From NCBI RefSeq assembly GCF_050303215.1, contig NZ_JBNLBH010000007.1:1-64000 (forward strand): a DNA stretch of 64,000 nucleotides, given 5' to 3'. Below the pieces are notes generated by a model. The model had not been told where the DNA came from. It saw only the letters and a list, made by a program, of their open reading frames with translations, and ran no database searches. This DNA comes from Haliangium sp050303215 (GTDB lineage: Bacteria; Myxococcota_A; Polyangia; Haliangiales; Haliangiaceae). This document shows, piece after piece, positions 1 through 13,534 of the stretch. The stretch's first letter is position 1. Every line of letters starts with the position of its first letter. The translations under genes were made by a program, and so were the position numbers.

Positions 1-145
1 GGGGCGATCCAAACCCCGGCCGGGGCGCGTCCTCACCCAGCACACCGGCCTGCCGCCGCGAGCTGCCGGTGCGGACGAGGGCGATCCGGAACCCGGGGCC
101 GAGCCCAAGTCTTCGCGCCGGCGTCGGCGACGATCAGGGCGATGA
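1..145 (+). CDS. C-terminal tail of an unidentified protein (5' end outside the window)
   Basis: Reading the plus strand from base 2, an open frame runs to TGA at 143-145. The 47 codons give a hydrophilic tail: an acidic segment (DEGDPEPGAEP) followed by a run of arginines ending RRRRRRSGR. Such acidic-then-basic tails are common on RNA-binding or helicase-like proteins, but no domain is visible, so no function is offered. The stop overlaps the stop of the convergent kinase gene by a few bases, a normal arrangement for convergent genes in this genome. The alternative is that this is non-coding and the open frame is chance, which is easy in GC-rich DNA. Confidence 0.4.
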   Translation, partial: GRSKPRPGRVLTQHTGLPPRAAGADEGDPEPGAEPKSSRRRRRRSGR

Positions 146-2146
146 CGACGGGAGCTGATCCGACTGGGTCGGCGCACTACCGCACCCCCGCGGCAGCCAG
201 ATCATCAGCGCATTGGCCAGCAGCAGGGTGTTGGCGCCGGCGCGCATCCACATGCGCAGTCCGGGCCAGTGCGCGCTGAGCAAGAACGCGAGCAACATCC
301 CCACCGCAGCCGGCCACAGTCGCCGCTCGATGGCCAGGGCCATGATGGTGACCACGCACATCCACAAGAAGATGTGGAAGCACTGGGCTACGGCCGGGAG
401 CACCCCGAGCAGCTCGGCGCCCAGGTATAGCAGCCCCTGGGCCAGCAGCATGGCGGTGGTGACCGCGCACAGGCGGCGGTTGACCAGCGAGGTCAGCAAC
501 GAGCGACGGAACACGAGCACCAGCAGGGCGAACTCGATGGCCGCGAACACCGAGTAGCCCATCATGGCGGGGTGTCCGGGAGCGTCGAGCGTGGCACCCG
601 TTGACAGCGCGGTGGCGATTGGGCTGAGCACCCAGGTGAGCCCGACGATGGCGACGAGCAGGGCCCTCACCCGGGTGCCGACGCGGGGATCATTGGCTCG
701 GCCGAGGGCCTCGAGCTCACTCAGGCGGCGGCTGTCCACCTCGCGAGCCTGCAAGGCGTCCTCGATGCGGCGGCGCAGCGCCCGCGAGATGGTCACGCTC
801 GGCTCGACGTCGGCGACCAGGGCCATGGCGGCGCGGGCCGAGCCATGGGCCAGCTCGTAGGCGATCATGGTCTCGGTGGCGTCGCGCAGGCCGCGCTGGG
901 CCTGGGTGTTTTCGGCCCAGGTGGACAGGGCTTCGAGGAAGCCGAAGCGGCAGGCGCCATAGAGCTTGTAGAGCTGCTGTCGGTGCTCGTGCTCGGCGAG
1001 GTCGGCCGGGCCTCGGGCCAGGACCCGCTGCAGCTCCACGTAGCGCTGGCGCGCGCGCCCGGCCAGGCGCTCGGAGCCGCGGTGCTGCAGGAAGTCGAGC
1101 AAGGCTTGGCGCATGGCCTCGGCGCTGGGGTAGCGGCGCTCGGGCTCGGGGTCCATGGCCGTGCGGCAGATCTGGACCAGCCCGGGCGGGAGATCATCGG
1201 GCAGGGGCGGGCACGACTCGACCACGCTGGCGATGATCTCGAGCCGGCTGCCCTTGTCGTGGGGCGGGGCCCCGGTGAGGATTTCGTACAGGATGGCCCC
1301 GAGCAGGTAGATGTCAGTGCGCTCGGAGATCTGCGGGTCGCCGCCGCCGAGCATCTCGGGGGCCATGTACGCGGGCGTCCCGGCCATGTCGGTGGCCTCG
1401 GCCGCCAGCGGGAGGCGGCCGCTGCCGTCGTCGCGCAGACTGACCGCGATGCCCCAGTCGAGCACGTAGACCTCGCCGTAGCGGCCGATCATGACGTTGT
1501 CGGGCTTGAGGTCACGGTGCACGATGCCGCGGCTGTGGGCGAAGCGGACCGCGTCCAAGACCTGCAGCATGGTGCGCAGGTTCCACTCCAGCAGGTCGCG
1601 GGCGCTGAAGCGCTCGGCCACGCGTGCGGCGTCGTGCATCAGCGCCCCCCAGGTGGCGCCGTCGATGTGCCGGAAGAGGATCACGGGCGTGCCGTGCTGG
1701 TCGACCTCCATGTCGTAAACCGGCACCACGTTGGGGTGCTCGAGGGAGCCGGTGACCCAGGCCTCGCGCCACAGCTCGGCGGTGGTGGCCGGGCATAGCT
1801 TGCTCGGTCGCACGGTCTTGGCCGCCACCGCGCGGCCCAGGGCCGGCTGCTTGGCCAGCCGGATCGTGCCCATCCCTCCGCGACCGAGGGTCTGGCGGAC
1901 CTGGAGCCGCTCGACCAGCTCGGGGTCGATGCTGGGGTCGGAGCTTCGGGGCACCGGAGTGCCGACGGGGCGGCGCCGAGTGGTGGCGTTCTCGGCGGTC
2001 TTCGACGTGCCGGCGGGGCGGCGCCGGGTGGTGGTCGTGTCCCGCGACGACCTCGGCGTAGGGATGGTGTCGGCGTTCTCGGAGACGAAATCCTGGGTCT
2101 CTCTTACAGCGGATACACCAGGACGCGTAGTCTCGGTTACGTACAT
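134..2146 (-). CDS. Membrane-anchored Ser/Thr protein kinase (Hanks type)
   Basis: Predicted 670-residue kinase. The domain spans about residues 85-375: glycine loop LGRGGMG near 87-93, lysine in AAK near 110, catalytic HRDLKPDN at 210-217, DWG instead of DFG at 230-232, and MAPE near 261-264. It should be catalytically competent. The first 70 residues are Thr/Arg-rich with a repeated TTRRRPxGT-like motif, possibly phosphorylation sites. After a helical region the last ~160 residues hold four or five hydrophobic segments, so the kinase domain is probably cytoplasmic and membrane tethered at its C-terminus. The open frame extends upstream to 2575 but would overlap the ABC permease gene; the ATG at 2146 leaves a 182-bp gap and is preferred. 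Substrate unknown. Confidence 0.88.
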   Translation of the reverse strand: MYVTETTRPGVSAVRETQDFVSENADTIPTPRSSRDTTTTRRRPAGTSKTAENATTRRRPVGTPVPRSSDPSIDPELVERLQVRQTLGRGGMGTIRLAKQPALGRAVAAKTVRPSKLCPATTAELWREAWVTGSLEHPNVVPVYDMEVDQHGTPVILFRHIDGATWGALMHDAARVAERFSARDLLEWNLRTMLQVLDAVRFAHSRGIVHRDLKPDNVMIGRYGEVYVLDWGIAVSLRDDGSGRLPLAAEATDMAGTPAYMAPEMLGGGDPQISERTDIYLLGAILYEILTGAPPHDKGSRLEIIASVVESCPPLPDDLPPGLVQICRTAMDPEPERRYPSAEAMRQALLDFLQHRGSERLAGRARQRYVELQRVLARGPADLAEHEHRQQLYKLYGACRFGFLEALSTWAENTQAQRGLRDATETMIAYELAHGSARAAMALVADVEPSVTISRALRRRIEDALQAREVDSRRLSELEALGRANDPRVGTRVRALLVAIVGLTWVLSPIATALSTGATLDAPGHPAMMGYSVFAAIEFALLVLVFRRSLLTSLVNRRLCAVTTAMLLAQGLLYLGAELLGVLPAVAQCFHIFLWMCVVTIMALAIERRLWPAAVGMLLAFLLSAHWPGLRMWMRAGANTLLLANALMIWLPRGCGSAPTQSDQLPSSSP

Positions 2147-2328
2147 GGGCCGCGCAGTGTGAACAGATGCCGGCTGGGAATCAACTGCAGTTCGGCACAG
2201 TTTGACTGTCGTCGAGCCTGATGGAAGCCCGCTGTCTCGATGTTGGACGTCGCCCTGGGCAGGAGCTGTGGCTCGGAACCAGGGGCGTGCGTGGAGATCG
2301 ACGCCTGCGGGGGCTGGGGAGGCCGCTG

Positions 2329-4710
2329 TCAGACCTGGCCCAGCGCCTCCCGGACCGTACGCCTGGTCGCGGCCAGCGTCGGCACGAGCGAGGCCAGGGC
2401 CGACAGCGCCAGCACCGCCAGGATCCAGGTCGCGGTCGTGGTCCAGGACAGATCCAGCGGCAGCGGGAGGAGGAAGGACAAATCTCCGACGATGCGACCG
2501 ACGACGGCGGCGACGAGGACACCCACGCCGAGGGCGAGCGGGAGGCTGAGACCGGCCGTGAACCACCCCTCCCACAGCACCATGCGTCGGATCTGCGACG
2601 GGCGGGCGCCAATGGCCTGCATGACCGCGAGCTCGCGGGTTCGTTCGACCACGTTGGTGCTCATGGTGGCGCTCAGGGCCAGGACCCCGACCACGGTCAT
2701 CGACAGCGCGAGCCCGAGCAGCAGCCGGATCAGTACGACCACGTGCTCGCCCATGGCGTTGAACAGTAGTTGCAGCGGGGTGGCCCGCACCACCCGGATA
2801 CCGCGGGCGGCGAGCGCGCGCTGGAGGTCGCGGATCGCGGCCGGGGTCGCGATCTCGTCCCGCGGTCCGGCGAAGGCGACACGGGCGCGGCGGGCCGGGA
2901 GCCCGAGCTGGCGCTCGAAGGTGGCGCGGTCGACGTAGGCCGCCGCCGGAGAGGCGACCTCGTCCACCACACCGACGACGCGGCCGATGAGCCGCCGCCC
3001 CTCGACCACGAGCGTGATCTCGCGGCCGACGACATCGGGGGCGAAGCGGGCGGCGGCGAGCTGGTTGAGCACGATGGCGCCGCGCTCGCCCGGCTCCAGC
3101 CAGCGACCCTCGCGCAGCGCGAAGTCGATCAAGGTGGTGCGGTCGGGGACGGCGAGCAGGTGGAAGCTGCCGTGACCTCCGTCAGGGTAGGTATGACTCA
3201 CCGGCAGCCCCGAGGGATCGGGGATCGTGGCCGGGGCCGATCCCCAGATTTCGACCGTCTCGACCCCGGGGAGCGCGGCGATCGCGTCGGCCTCGGCGGG
3301 CGCCGCGAGCTCGAGCTCGACGTCGTAATGGCGGGTCTCGTACACCTGGGCGGTCATGGCCTCCCAGGCGTCGGTGAGGCTGACCGCTCCGATCAGGAAC
3401 GCGCCCGCGAACCCGAGCAGCGCCACGGCGAAGGCGAGTCGCCGCGGTGTCCGCAGCGCGTTGCGCAGGGCGGCCTGGAGGATCCGGCTGCGCAGCGTCA
3501 GACCCCGTCCTCGGCGCGACGGCAATGGGGCGCCGTGGTCGTCCATCGCCGTGCGCACGCTGACGCGGCAGGCGCGGAGGATGACCGGTGTGGCGGCGAG
3601 CAGCGGGAGCAGGACGGCGGCGGCGACCTGGCCCAGGTAGACCCACATCGGGACCGCGTAGCTCTCGATGTCGAAGTTCATGAGGGCCGCGACCGCGTCG
3701 ATGCCGGCGCGGCCGGCCAGCACCGTCAGCGGCGCAGACACGAGCAGGGCGACGACCGCGATCGTGAGTATCATCGCCCCGTACATCCGGCGTAGCCGGC
3801 CAGATGTCCCCCCCACCGCCTTCATGAGCGCGATCTCGCGAACCTGGCGCGCCAGCGTGATCGAGAGCTGCGAGGCGCACAGGACCGACGCCAGCGCGAG
3901 CGTCAACGCCGCGAACACCACCAGCAGGAACAGCACCCCATTGGACTGGGCCTGGTGAGGATGACGCCCGGCGGGCGGGATCCGGACGTCGTGCAGCACC
4001 ACCCCGCGCTCGCTCAGCCATGCGCCGATGGCCTCGACCTGAGCCGTCACGGCGCCCTGGTCGAGCGGCCGATCGGAGACCAGCACCCGGAGCTCGTCGA
4101 ACACCGCGGGCCGGCCGAGCAGGGCCAGCGTCTCGGGGGTGGCGTACAGGTAGCCGGCCTGCTCGGTGACCGCCGGCGCCAGGGCGGGCTCGTGCACCAC
4201 GCCCGCGATCGTGACCGCCAGCGGCGCGGCGCCGTCCACGGTCACCTCGATCGTGTCGCCGATATCGGCGTGCAGCACCGCCAGCGCGCTCCGCTCCACC
4301 AGGACCGTACCCGGGGGAGGGGTGACGGAGCCGCGCTCATGGGTGAGCAACGCCATCTCCTGGCGCTCGAAGTCCTCGCGCACGAACAGCAGCGCGCGGC
4401 CCCAGGGGTCGGAGCCACTGCTGCGCCAGCGCGCGGTCAGCGTGGTTCGGCGCTCGGCGGCGGCGACCTCCGGTCGCGCCCGCACCTGGTCCAGGAGCGC
4501 GTCGGACACCCCCCCGGCGCCGACGTCGAAGGTCGCGGACGCGGGCGCGGTGTCGACGTAGTTGCGCGTCATCTCGCGCTGGAGCACGCCGCGCATCGAC
4601 AAGACGGTGCCAAGACTGCCGAGCCCGGCAGCGAGCGCGATCACCATGAGCGCGGTGCGACCGCGCGAGGTCCACAGATCGCGGCGGATCTTGGTGAAGG
4701 TGCGAGTCAT
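2329..4710 (-). CDS. FtsX/MacB-like ABC transporter permease
   Basis: A 793-residue permease with the layout of the large FtsX-type proteins: an N-terminal membrane helix (about residues 19-40), a large extracytoplasmic region, a block of three helices (about 255-375), a second helix plus periplasmic region from about 430, and three C-terminal helices. The two FtsX-like blocks, each with a KAVGG- or QAIGA-type loop (LMKAVGGTSGRLRRM and MQAIGARPSQIRRM), are characteristic. Its ATG overlaps the stop of the upstream ATPase by four bases, so both are co-translated and form one exporter. Such systems act on lipoproteins, peptides or envelope stress signals; the substrate cannot be read from the sequence. 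Confidence 0.88.
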   Translation of the reverse strand: MTRTFTKIRRDLWTSRGRTALMVIALAAGLGSLGTVLSMRGVLQREMTRNYVDTAPASATFDVGAGGVSDALLDQVRARPEVAAAERRTTLTARWRSSGSDPWGRALLFVREDFERQEMALLTHERGSVTPPPGTVLVERSALAVLHADIGDTIEVTVDGAAPLAVTIAGVVHEPALAPAVTEQAGYLYATPETLALLGRPAVFDELRVLVSDRPLDQGAVTAQVEAIGAWLSERGVVLHDVRIPPAGRHPHQAQSNGVLFLLVVFAALTLALASVLCASQLSITLARQVREIALMKAVGGTSGRLRRMYGAMILTIAVVALLVSAPLTVLAGRAGIDAVAALMNFDIESYAVPMWVYLGQVAAAVLLPLLAATPVILRACRVSVRTAMDDHGAPLPSRRGRGLTLRSRILQAALRNALRTPRRLAFAVALLGFAGAFLIGAVSLTDAWEAMTAQVYETRHYDVELELAAPAEADAIAALPGVETVEIWGSAPATIPDPSGLPVSHTYPDGGHGSFHLLAVPDRTTLIDFALREGRWLEPGERGAIVLNQLAAARFAPDVVGREITLVVEGRRLIGRVVGVVDEVASPAAAYVDRATFERQLGLPARRARVAFAGPRDEIATPAAIRDLQRALAARGIRVVRATPLQLLFNAMGEHVVVLIRLLLGLALSMTVVGVLALSATMSTNVVERTRELAVMQAIGARPSQIRRMVLWEGWFTAGLSLPLALGVGVLVAAVVGRIVGDLSFLLPLPLDLSWTTTATWILAVLALSALASLVPTLAATRRTVREALGQV

Positions 4711-5393
4711 GACAGCCGCCCGTCCGTGATCGTCAGCGTGCGCGTGGGGCGCAGGCCGTGGTGTCGCTCGTGGGTCACGAGCAGCACCGTCTTCCCGGCC
4801 GCGTGCAACTCCGTGAACAGCGCCATCACCTCTTCGGCGGTGTGGCTGTCGAGGTTGCCGGTCGGTTCGTCGGCGACGATCAGCGCGGGGTCGTTGGCCA
4901 GCGAGCGCGCCAGCGCGACCCGCTGCTGCTGGCCGCCGGAGAGCATGGCGGGGAGCTTGTCCGCCTGTTCGGCCACGCCCACGCGCTCGAGCAGCATCTC
5001 CGCGCGAGCACGGCGCTGCCGGGGCGGGATCTTGCCGACCAGGTCCATCGCCAGCATCACGTTCTCGGCGGAGGTGAGCGTCGGCAGGAGCTGGAAGAAC
5101 TGAAACACGATCCCGACCGTCTGGCCCCGGAACCGGGCCAGCGCGTCTTCGTCCAGCGAGGACAGCGACATGCCGGCGACCTCGATCTGGCCGCGGGTGA
5201 CCCGGTCGAGCCCGGCCACGAGGTTGAGCAGCGTGGACTTCCCGCTCCCGGACTTGCCGGTGACGACGACCAGCTCCTGAGTCTCGATGGTCAGATCGAC
5301 GTTGGAGAGCGCGACGAAGGGCTTTGCGCCCATGGCGTAGGTCTTGTCGACGTGTTGCAGGCGGATGAGTGGATGAGTGCTAGTGGACATCAT
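4707..5393 (-). CDS. ABC transporter ATP-binding protein (LolD/MacB-like)
   Basis: A 228-residue ATPase. Visible motifs are Walker A GKSGSGKST, the Q loop, signature LSGGQQQRVALARS, and Walker B LIVADEPTGNLD, the latter typical of the LolD/MacB/FtsE exporter subfamily. Start: two consecutive ATGs at 5393 and 5390. No good ribosome-binding site is seen, and a candidate promoter places transcription start only a few bases upstream, so translation may be nearly leaderless. A longer open frame upstream runs over the divergent TetR gene and is rejected. Four-base overlap with the permease gene. It is probably controlled by the divergent TetR regulator through the palindrome at its start. Confidence 0.9.
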   Translation of the reverse strand: MMSTSTHPLIRLQHVDKTYAMGAKPFVALSNVDLTIETQELVVVTGKSGSGKSTLLNLVAGLDRVTRGQIEVAGMSLSSLDEDALARFRGQTVGIVFQFFQLLPTLTSAENVMLAMDLVGKIPPRQRRARAEMLLERVGVAEQADKLPAMLSGGQQQRVALARSLANDPALIVADEPTGNLDSHTAEEVMALFTELHAAGKTVLLVTHERHHGLRPTRTLTITDGRLS

Positions 5394-5409
5394 GTTCGAT
5401 ACGGAACAT
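5392..5409. promoter_or_regulatory. Candidate TetR operator palindrome
   Basis: The inverted repeat ATGTTC-N6-GAACAT covers the start codon and -10 element of the ABC ATPase gene and faces the divergent TetR gene. TetR regulators usually bind palindromes of this size in the shared intergenic region, so autoregulation and repression of the exporter are inferred. Confidence 0.55.
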
Positions 5410-5433
5410 AATGTCCGGTAAATGTACTCCCAA
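5405..5433 (-). promoter_or_regulatory. Candidate promoter of the ABC exporter operon
   Basis: On the minus strand TTGGGA (5433-5428) and TATGTT (5410-5405) are separated by exactly 17 bases, a sigma-70-like arrangement. The -10 lies inside the candidate TetR operator. The distance from -10 to the first ATG is about 11 bases, implying a leader of only a few nucleotides. Confidence 0.4.
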
Positions 5434-5531
5434 GCGACGGCGGCCCCGGTTCTGCTCCGTTCGGGACAGATCCGAGGTGAGTGTTCGAGAGCGCCCATCG
5501 GACCGAGTCCGGCCCGGCCCGGAGCGAGCCC

Positions 5532-6149
5532 ATGACCGACGGTAACCGAGACGGGCAAGCCAAGCAGGATCGCCGCATTCAGCGCAGTCAGCTCGCGCTC
5601 AAGACCGCGCTGCTCGAACTGACGGTCGAGAAGGGCTTCGACACCCTCAGCGTCGCCGAGATCGCGGAGCGCGCGAACGTCGGCCGTTCGACCTTCTATG
5701 CCCACTACGCGGACAAAGACGACCTGCTGCAAGACAGCGTCAACGGCTTGGGCGAGCACCTGCGCGACTACGTCGAAGCGAGCGACCCCAGCGCCGCGCC
5801 CGGCGTGCACCCTGCGCTCAGGTTCTGCCTGCCGATGCTGGAGCACGTGCAAGAGCAGCGGCTGCTCTTCCTGGCCATGGCCGGGCGGCGCAGCTCAGAG
5901 CTGATCCAGGAGCTGTTCCACGACATGTGGGCCGACCTGGTTCGCGCTGGTTGGCCCGACGCCGACGAGGTCGCCGTGCAGACCATCGCGGGCGGGTTCA
6001 ACGCGACCATGTTCTGGTGGCGGACCTCGGCCCCGGAGCTGTCGCCGCTCGAGGTCTTCGAGCGCTTTTCGAGGTTCGTCACCCCGGGCCTCCCGGCGGT
6101 CCCATCGGCGCTGCCGCGGCCGTCGGGCGACGCCACCGGAGGCGTGTGA
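5532..6149 (+). CDS. TetR/AcrR family transcriptional regulator
   Basis: A 205-residue regulator. The N-terminal helix-turn-helix is clear (VAEIAERANVGRSTFYAHYADKDDLL, about residues 37-62, quoted in part: IAERANVGRSTFYAHY). The C-terminal ligand-binding part is helical and resembles TetR_C families with a W at the helix 8 region, without an identifiable ligand. The ATG at 5532 is preceded by GGAG seven bases upstream; a frame-extending ATG at 5481 lacks such a site. It is divergent from the ABC exporter, with a palindrome between them, so it most likely represses the exporter until a ligand binds. Confidence 0.88.
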   Translation: MTDGNRDGQAKQDRRIQRSQLALKTALLELTVEKGFDTLSVAEIAERANVGRSTFYAHYADKDDLLQDSVNGLGEHLRDYVEASDPSAAPGVHPALRFCLPMLEHVQEQRLLFLAMAGRRSSELIQELFHDMWADLVRAGWPDADEVAVQTIAGGFNATMFWWRTSAPELSPLEVFERFSRFVTPGLPAVPSALPRPSGDATGGV

Positions 6150-6182
6150 GCCGACCGCCGCGGCGAGTCGGCGCGCGCGTCG

Positions 6183-6629
6183 CTACAGGAAGCCGAGTTC
6201 GAGCCGGGCGGCCTCGCTTATGCGTTCCATGCTCCAGGGCGGGTCCCAGACCAGTTCGACCTCGGCCCGGCTGACCCCGCTGACCGAGGCCACCTTGTCG
6301 GCGACGTCTTGCGGCAGGGTGCCGGCGACGGGGCAAGCGGGTGCGGTCAGCGTCATCCGGACCCCGATTTTGCCGGTCTCGGCGTCGATGACGATCTCGT
6401 AGATCAGGCCCAGCTCATAGATGTCGACTGGGATTTCGGGGTCGTAGACCGTCTTCAGGGCGGCGACGATGGCCGCGCGCAGGTCGTCGGGCGCGACCGG
6501 CTCGGTTGGGGGCTCGCCGCTACCGGCCACGGCCACGACGAGTTCGTCGGCCGCATCGGCGGGGGCGTCGCGGGTCCAAGCGGGGACGTGGAAGTTGGGC
6601 AGATCGGGCACATCGCTGGGCGTGGACAT
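6183..6629 (-). CDS. sufT: SUF system Fe-S assembly protein SufT (DUF59/MIP18 family)
   Basis: A 148-residue protein whose C-terminal ~100 residues form a DUF59 domain: TVYDPEIPVDIYELGLIY near residues 60-77 and the conserved TLTAPACPVAGTLP motif with its cysteine. Proteins of this family help deliver or mature Fe-S clusters. The first ~45 residues are a Pro/Ala/Asp-rich extension. It is the last gene of the suf operon, nine bases after sufU, which supports the assignment to SUF rather than to an isolated DUF59 protein. Confidence 0.88.
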   Translation of the reverse strand: MSTPSDVPDLPNFHVPAWTRDAPADAADELVVAVAGSGEPPTEPVAPDDLRAAIVAALKTVYDPEIPVDIYELGLIYEIVIDAETGKIGVRMTLTAPACPVAGTLPQDVADKVASVSGVSRAEVELVWDPPWSMERISEAARLELGFL

Positions 6630-6638
6630 GGCGCTCTC

Positions 6639-8350
<1,712 letters not shown>

Positions 8351-8355
8351 GCCGA

Positions 8356-11925
<3,570 letters not shown>

Positions 11926-11929
<4 letters not shown>

Positions 11930-12459
11930 GACAGGGTCTCCGCGAAGGGCAGGGGGGGCGGTGGCCCGGGGCGGCGCTCGTCGCCGCGCAGGCGCAGGCG
12001 CACCGGGGGGGGCTCGGACGTCTGGTCGGGGTCGGTGACCATGTCGGCCAGGTTGAGCTCGCTCAGGGCGGCGCGGATGACCGCGCTGATTTGCTGCCAC
12101 GGCCCCTGGACCGTGCAGCGCCCTTCCAGCTCGCACAGCCCGGCGGTGGCCTCGTTGGTGCACTCGGTGACCCCGATCGGCCCCTCCACGGCCACGATGA
12201 TCTCGGCGACGCTGATCTCGTTTGCCGGTCGGGCCAGGCCGTAGCCGCCCTGGGCGCCGCGCACCGAGCGGACGAGACCGGCCTTGACCAAGGTCTTGAG
12301 CACCTTGCGCACGGTGGGCTCGGGGATGCGCGTTGCGCGGGCGAGCGAGCGTACGCTCTGGTGCCGCTCACCCGCCTGGCGCTCGCCGTCGCCGGCCTGG
12401 GCCAGGCGTACCGAGAGCGCGACGGCGTAGTCGGTGAGTTTGGAGATCCGCAACATCAT
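11926..12459 (-). CDS. Rrf2-family SUF operon regulator (SufR/IscR-like)
   Basis: A 177-residue winged-helix regulator. The N-terminus MLRISKLTDYAVALSVRLA matches the Rrf2 subgroup that sits at the head of suf operons, the HTH is near residues 35-60 (ATRIPEPTVRKVLKTL), and three cysteines in a C-X8-C-X5-C pattern (ECTNEATAGLCELEGRC) can bind an Fe-S cluster. A Pro-rich C-terminal tail follows. Start: tandem ATGs at 12459 and 12456; no strong ribosome site. It is the first gene of the operon and very likely represses it when clusters are plentiful. A longer frame upstream (to 12570) would add unrelated residues. Confidence 0.88.
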
Positions 12460-12678
12460 CAGGTGTTTGGGCAGACCTTGGGGCGACGCAGGGCGCGCTC
12501 CAAGGGAAAGGAGACTGAGTGGGTACCGTATCTCACTTGACTCTATGCGACGATGTGCGCCCGCCGTCAAGGGCGCCGGCGCGCTGTCGTCGCGATCATC
12601 TCAGGGGGGAGAGCGGCCGCAGTTCTGGCCCCTGGCGGGCTGCACATCGCGGGATTCCAGTGCATACTGCGCCCCGCC
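12460..12678. promoter_or_regulatory. Divergent suf/infA intergenic promoter region
   Basis: This 219-bp gap separates the suf operon from infA. It is less GC-rich around 12520-12550, where GGTACC followed by a short palindromic TACCGTA, a TTGACT box (plus strand, 12537-12542) and a TCTCAC stretch cluster. Both promoters and an Rrf2 regulator site are expected here, but I could not define a -35/-10 pair convincingly. Confidence 0.35.
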
Positions 12679-12714
12679 ATGGAGTTCGCAAACATCCACG
12701 AGGTAAGACAGTGA
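12679..12714 (+). CDS. 11-codon upstream ORF overlapping infA
   Basis: ATG at 12679 starts an 11-residue frame, MEFANIHEVRQ, whose TGA (12712-12714) overlaps the GTG start of infA as GTGA. Its last codons contain the GAGG ribosome site of infA. It could be a leader peptide coupling translation to infA, or a chance frame. Confidence 0.3.
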   Translation: MEFANIHEVRQ

Positions 12715-12929
12715 GCAAAGACGACTTGGTCCAGCTCGAGGGCAAGGTGGTCAGCGTCGGCAAGGGCGGTACCTTTACCGTCGAGCTCGAGAGCGGCCAC
12801 CAGGTCCTGGCCAAGCTGGCGGGCAAGATGCGGCGCGCGCGCATTCGCGTCGTGCTTGGCGACGAAGTTCGGGTGGCGGTCTCCCCGTACGATCCCAGCC
12901 ACGGCTTGATCGTCTATCGTAAGCGCTGA
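12711..12929 (+). CDS. infA: Translation initiation factor IF-1
   Basis: A 72-residue OB-fold protein, exactly the usual IF-1 length. SKDDLVQLEGKVVSVGKGGTF, a central KLAGKMRRARIRVVLGDEVRV and the C-terminal SPYDPSHGLIVYRKR are typical. It binds the 30S A site during initiation. The start is GTG at 12711, seven bases after GAGG (12700-12703); upstream in-frame extension to 12519 has no IF-1 similarity. The gene stands alone, divergent from suf, and its stop lies inside the first of the 40-bp repeats. Confidence 0.95.
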   Translation: MSKDDLVQLEGKVVSVGKGGTFTVELESGHQVLAKLAGKMRRARIRVVLGDEVRVAVSPYDPSHGLIVYRKR

Positions 12930-13037
12930 GGCCGACGCCCCGGCCCCGGCTCAGAGCCGGCAGTGCTGAGGCCGACGCCCCGGCCCCGGCTCAGAGCCGG
13001 CAGCGGCGACGCCGACGCCTCGGGCTCGGCTCAGAGC
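12925..13037. repeat. Two 40-bp direct repeats plus a degenerate third, each with a palindrome
   Basis: Units at 12925-12964 and 12965-13004 differ at only one base; a third, degenerate copy follows to about 13037. Each full unit contains the perfect palindrome CCGGCTC-A-GAGCCGG (12946-12960 and 12986-13000). The first unit includes the infA stop codon and the third includes the stop of the convergent membrane gene. The hairpins could end transcription from both sides, though no T-tract follows. Confidence 0.8.
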
Positions 13038-13489
13038 ATCTGCCACGTCGGCACCAACAGCCAGGCCACGCTCAGCAGGCTGCCCGCGGCCACGGCGGTG
13101 GTGCGCAGTCGTGGCGAGCACGCGCGCCCGCAGATCAGCTCGACTGTGCCCGGAAGGGTGGCGCGCAGCAGTCCGAGCCCGGGTAGGGCGCTCGCCAGCG
13201 CCGCATAGGTGACGAGTTGGACCTCCGGAGCCGGCGGCCATTCGTACACGACCAGCGGCCACAGCCGCTCGAGCAGGGCCACATCGGCCAGCACGACCAC
13301 GGGCACGCCCCAGTCGTGGCCGGCCAGCAGCGCCAGCGCCCCGATGGCCAGGATCGATGCGATCTCGGCGGTTTTGGCCTCGGTCGGGAGCGCGATCGCC
13401 GCCAGCGCGCCGAGTAACGCGACCGCCGCGAGCGCGCGCCGCCTGTTCGACGACATCAGACCGGGGGCGGAGAGCGATTCTCGATCCAC
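13031..13489 (-). CDS. Small integral membrane protein of unknown function
   Basis: A 152-residue hydrophobic protein with about five membrane segments (for example AAVALLGALAAIALP, IASILAIGALALLAG, VPVVVLADVALLERLWPLVVY). I do not recognise a family. The first in-frame start is GTG at 13489; an ATG at 13456 is an alternative, and neither has a clear ribosome site. Two inverted repeats lie directly upstream of the GTG, suggesting regulation. The stop falls in the degenerate third copy of the repeats that follow infA. Confidence 0.6.
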   Translation of the reverse strand: MDRESLSAPGLMSSNRRRALAAVALLGALAAIALPTEAKTAEIASILAIGALALLAGHDWGVPVVVLADVALLERLWPLVVYEWPPAPEVQLVTYAALASALPGLGLLRATLPGTVELICGRACSPRLRTTAVAAGSLLSVAWLLVPTWQML

Positions 13490-13491
13490 CC

Positions 13492-13534
13492 TTACAAATG
13501 TAAATCATCGTGTACATTCTGTCGAGAGAATGTA
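13492..13534. promoter_or_regulatory. Two inverted repeats upstream of the membrane protein gene
   Basis: TTACA-N2-TGTAA at 13492-13503 and TACATTCT-N6-AGAATGTA at 13513-13534 sit in an AT-richer patch immediately upstream of the GTG start. Both share TTACA/TACA half-sites. They look like operator sites for a dimeric regulator that I cannot name. The remainder of the gap to 13709 shows no gene. Confidence 0.5.

Noticed and set aside
2147..2575. N-terminal extension of the first kinase
   Set aside because: It overlaps the permease gene on the same strand and is Pro/Arg/Gly-rich without domain features.
2221..3795. Long plus-strand open frames antisense to the ABC permease
   Set aside because: They have the Val/Gly/Asp-rich shadow composition seen opposite real high-GC genes and no start site or domain.
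12925..13037. Considered a CRISPR array
   Set aside because: Only two to three adjacent units without spacers; the units are contiguous tandem repeats.
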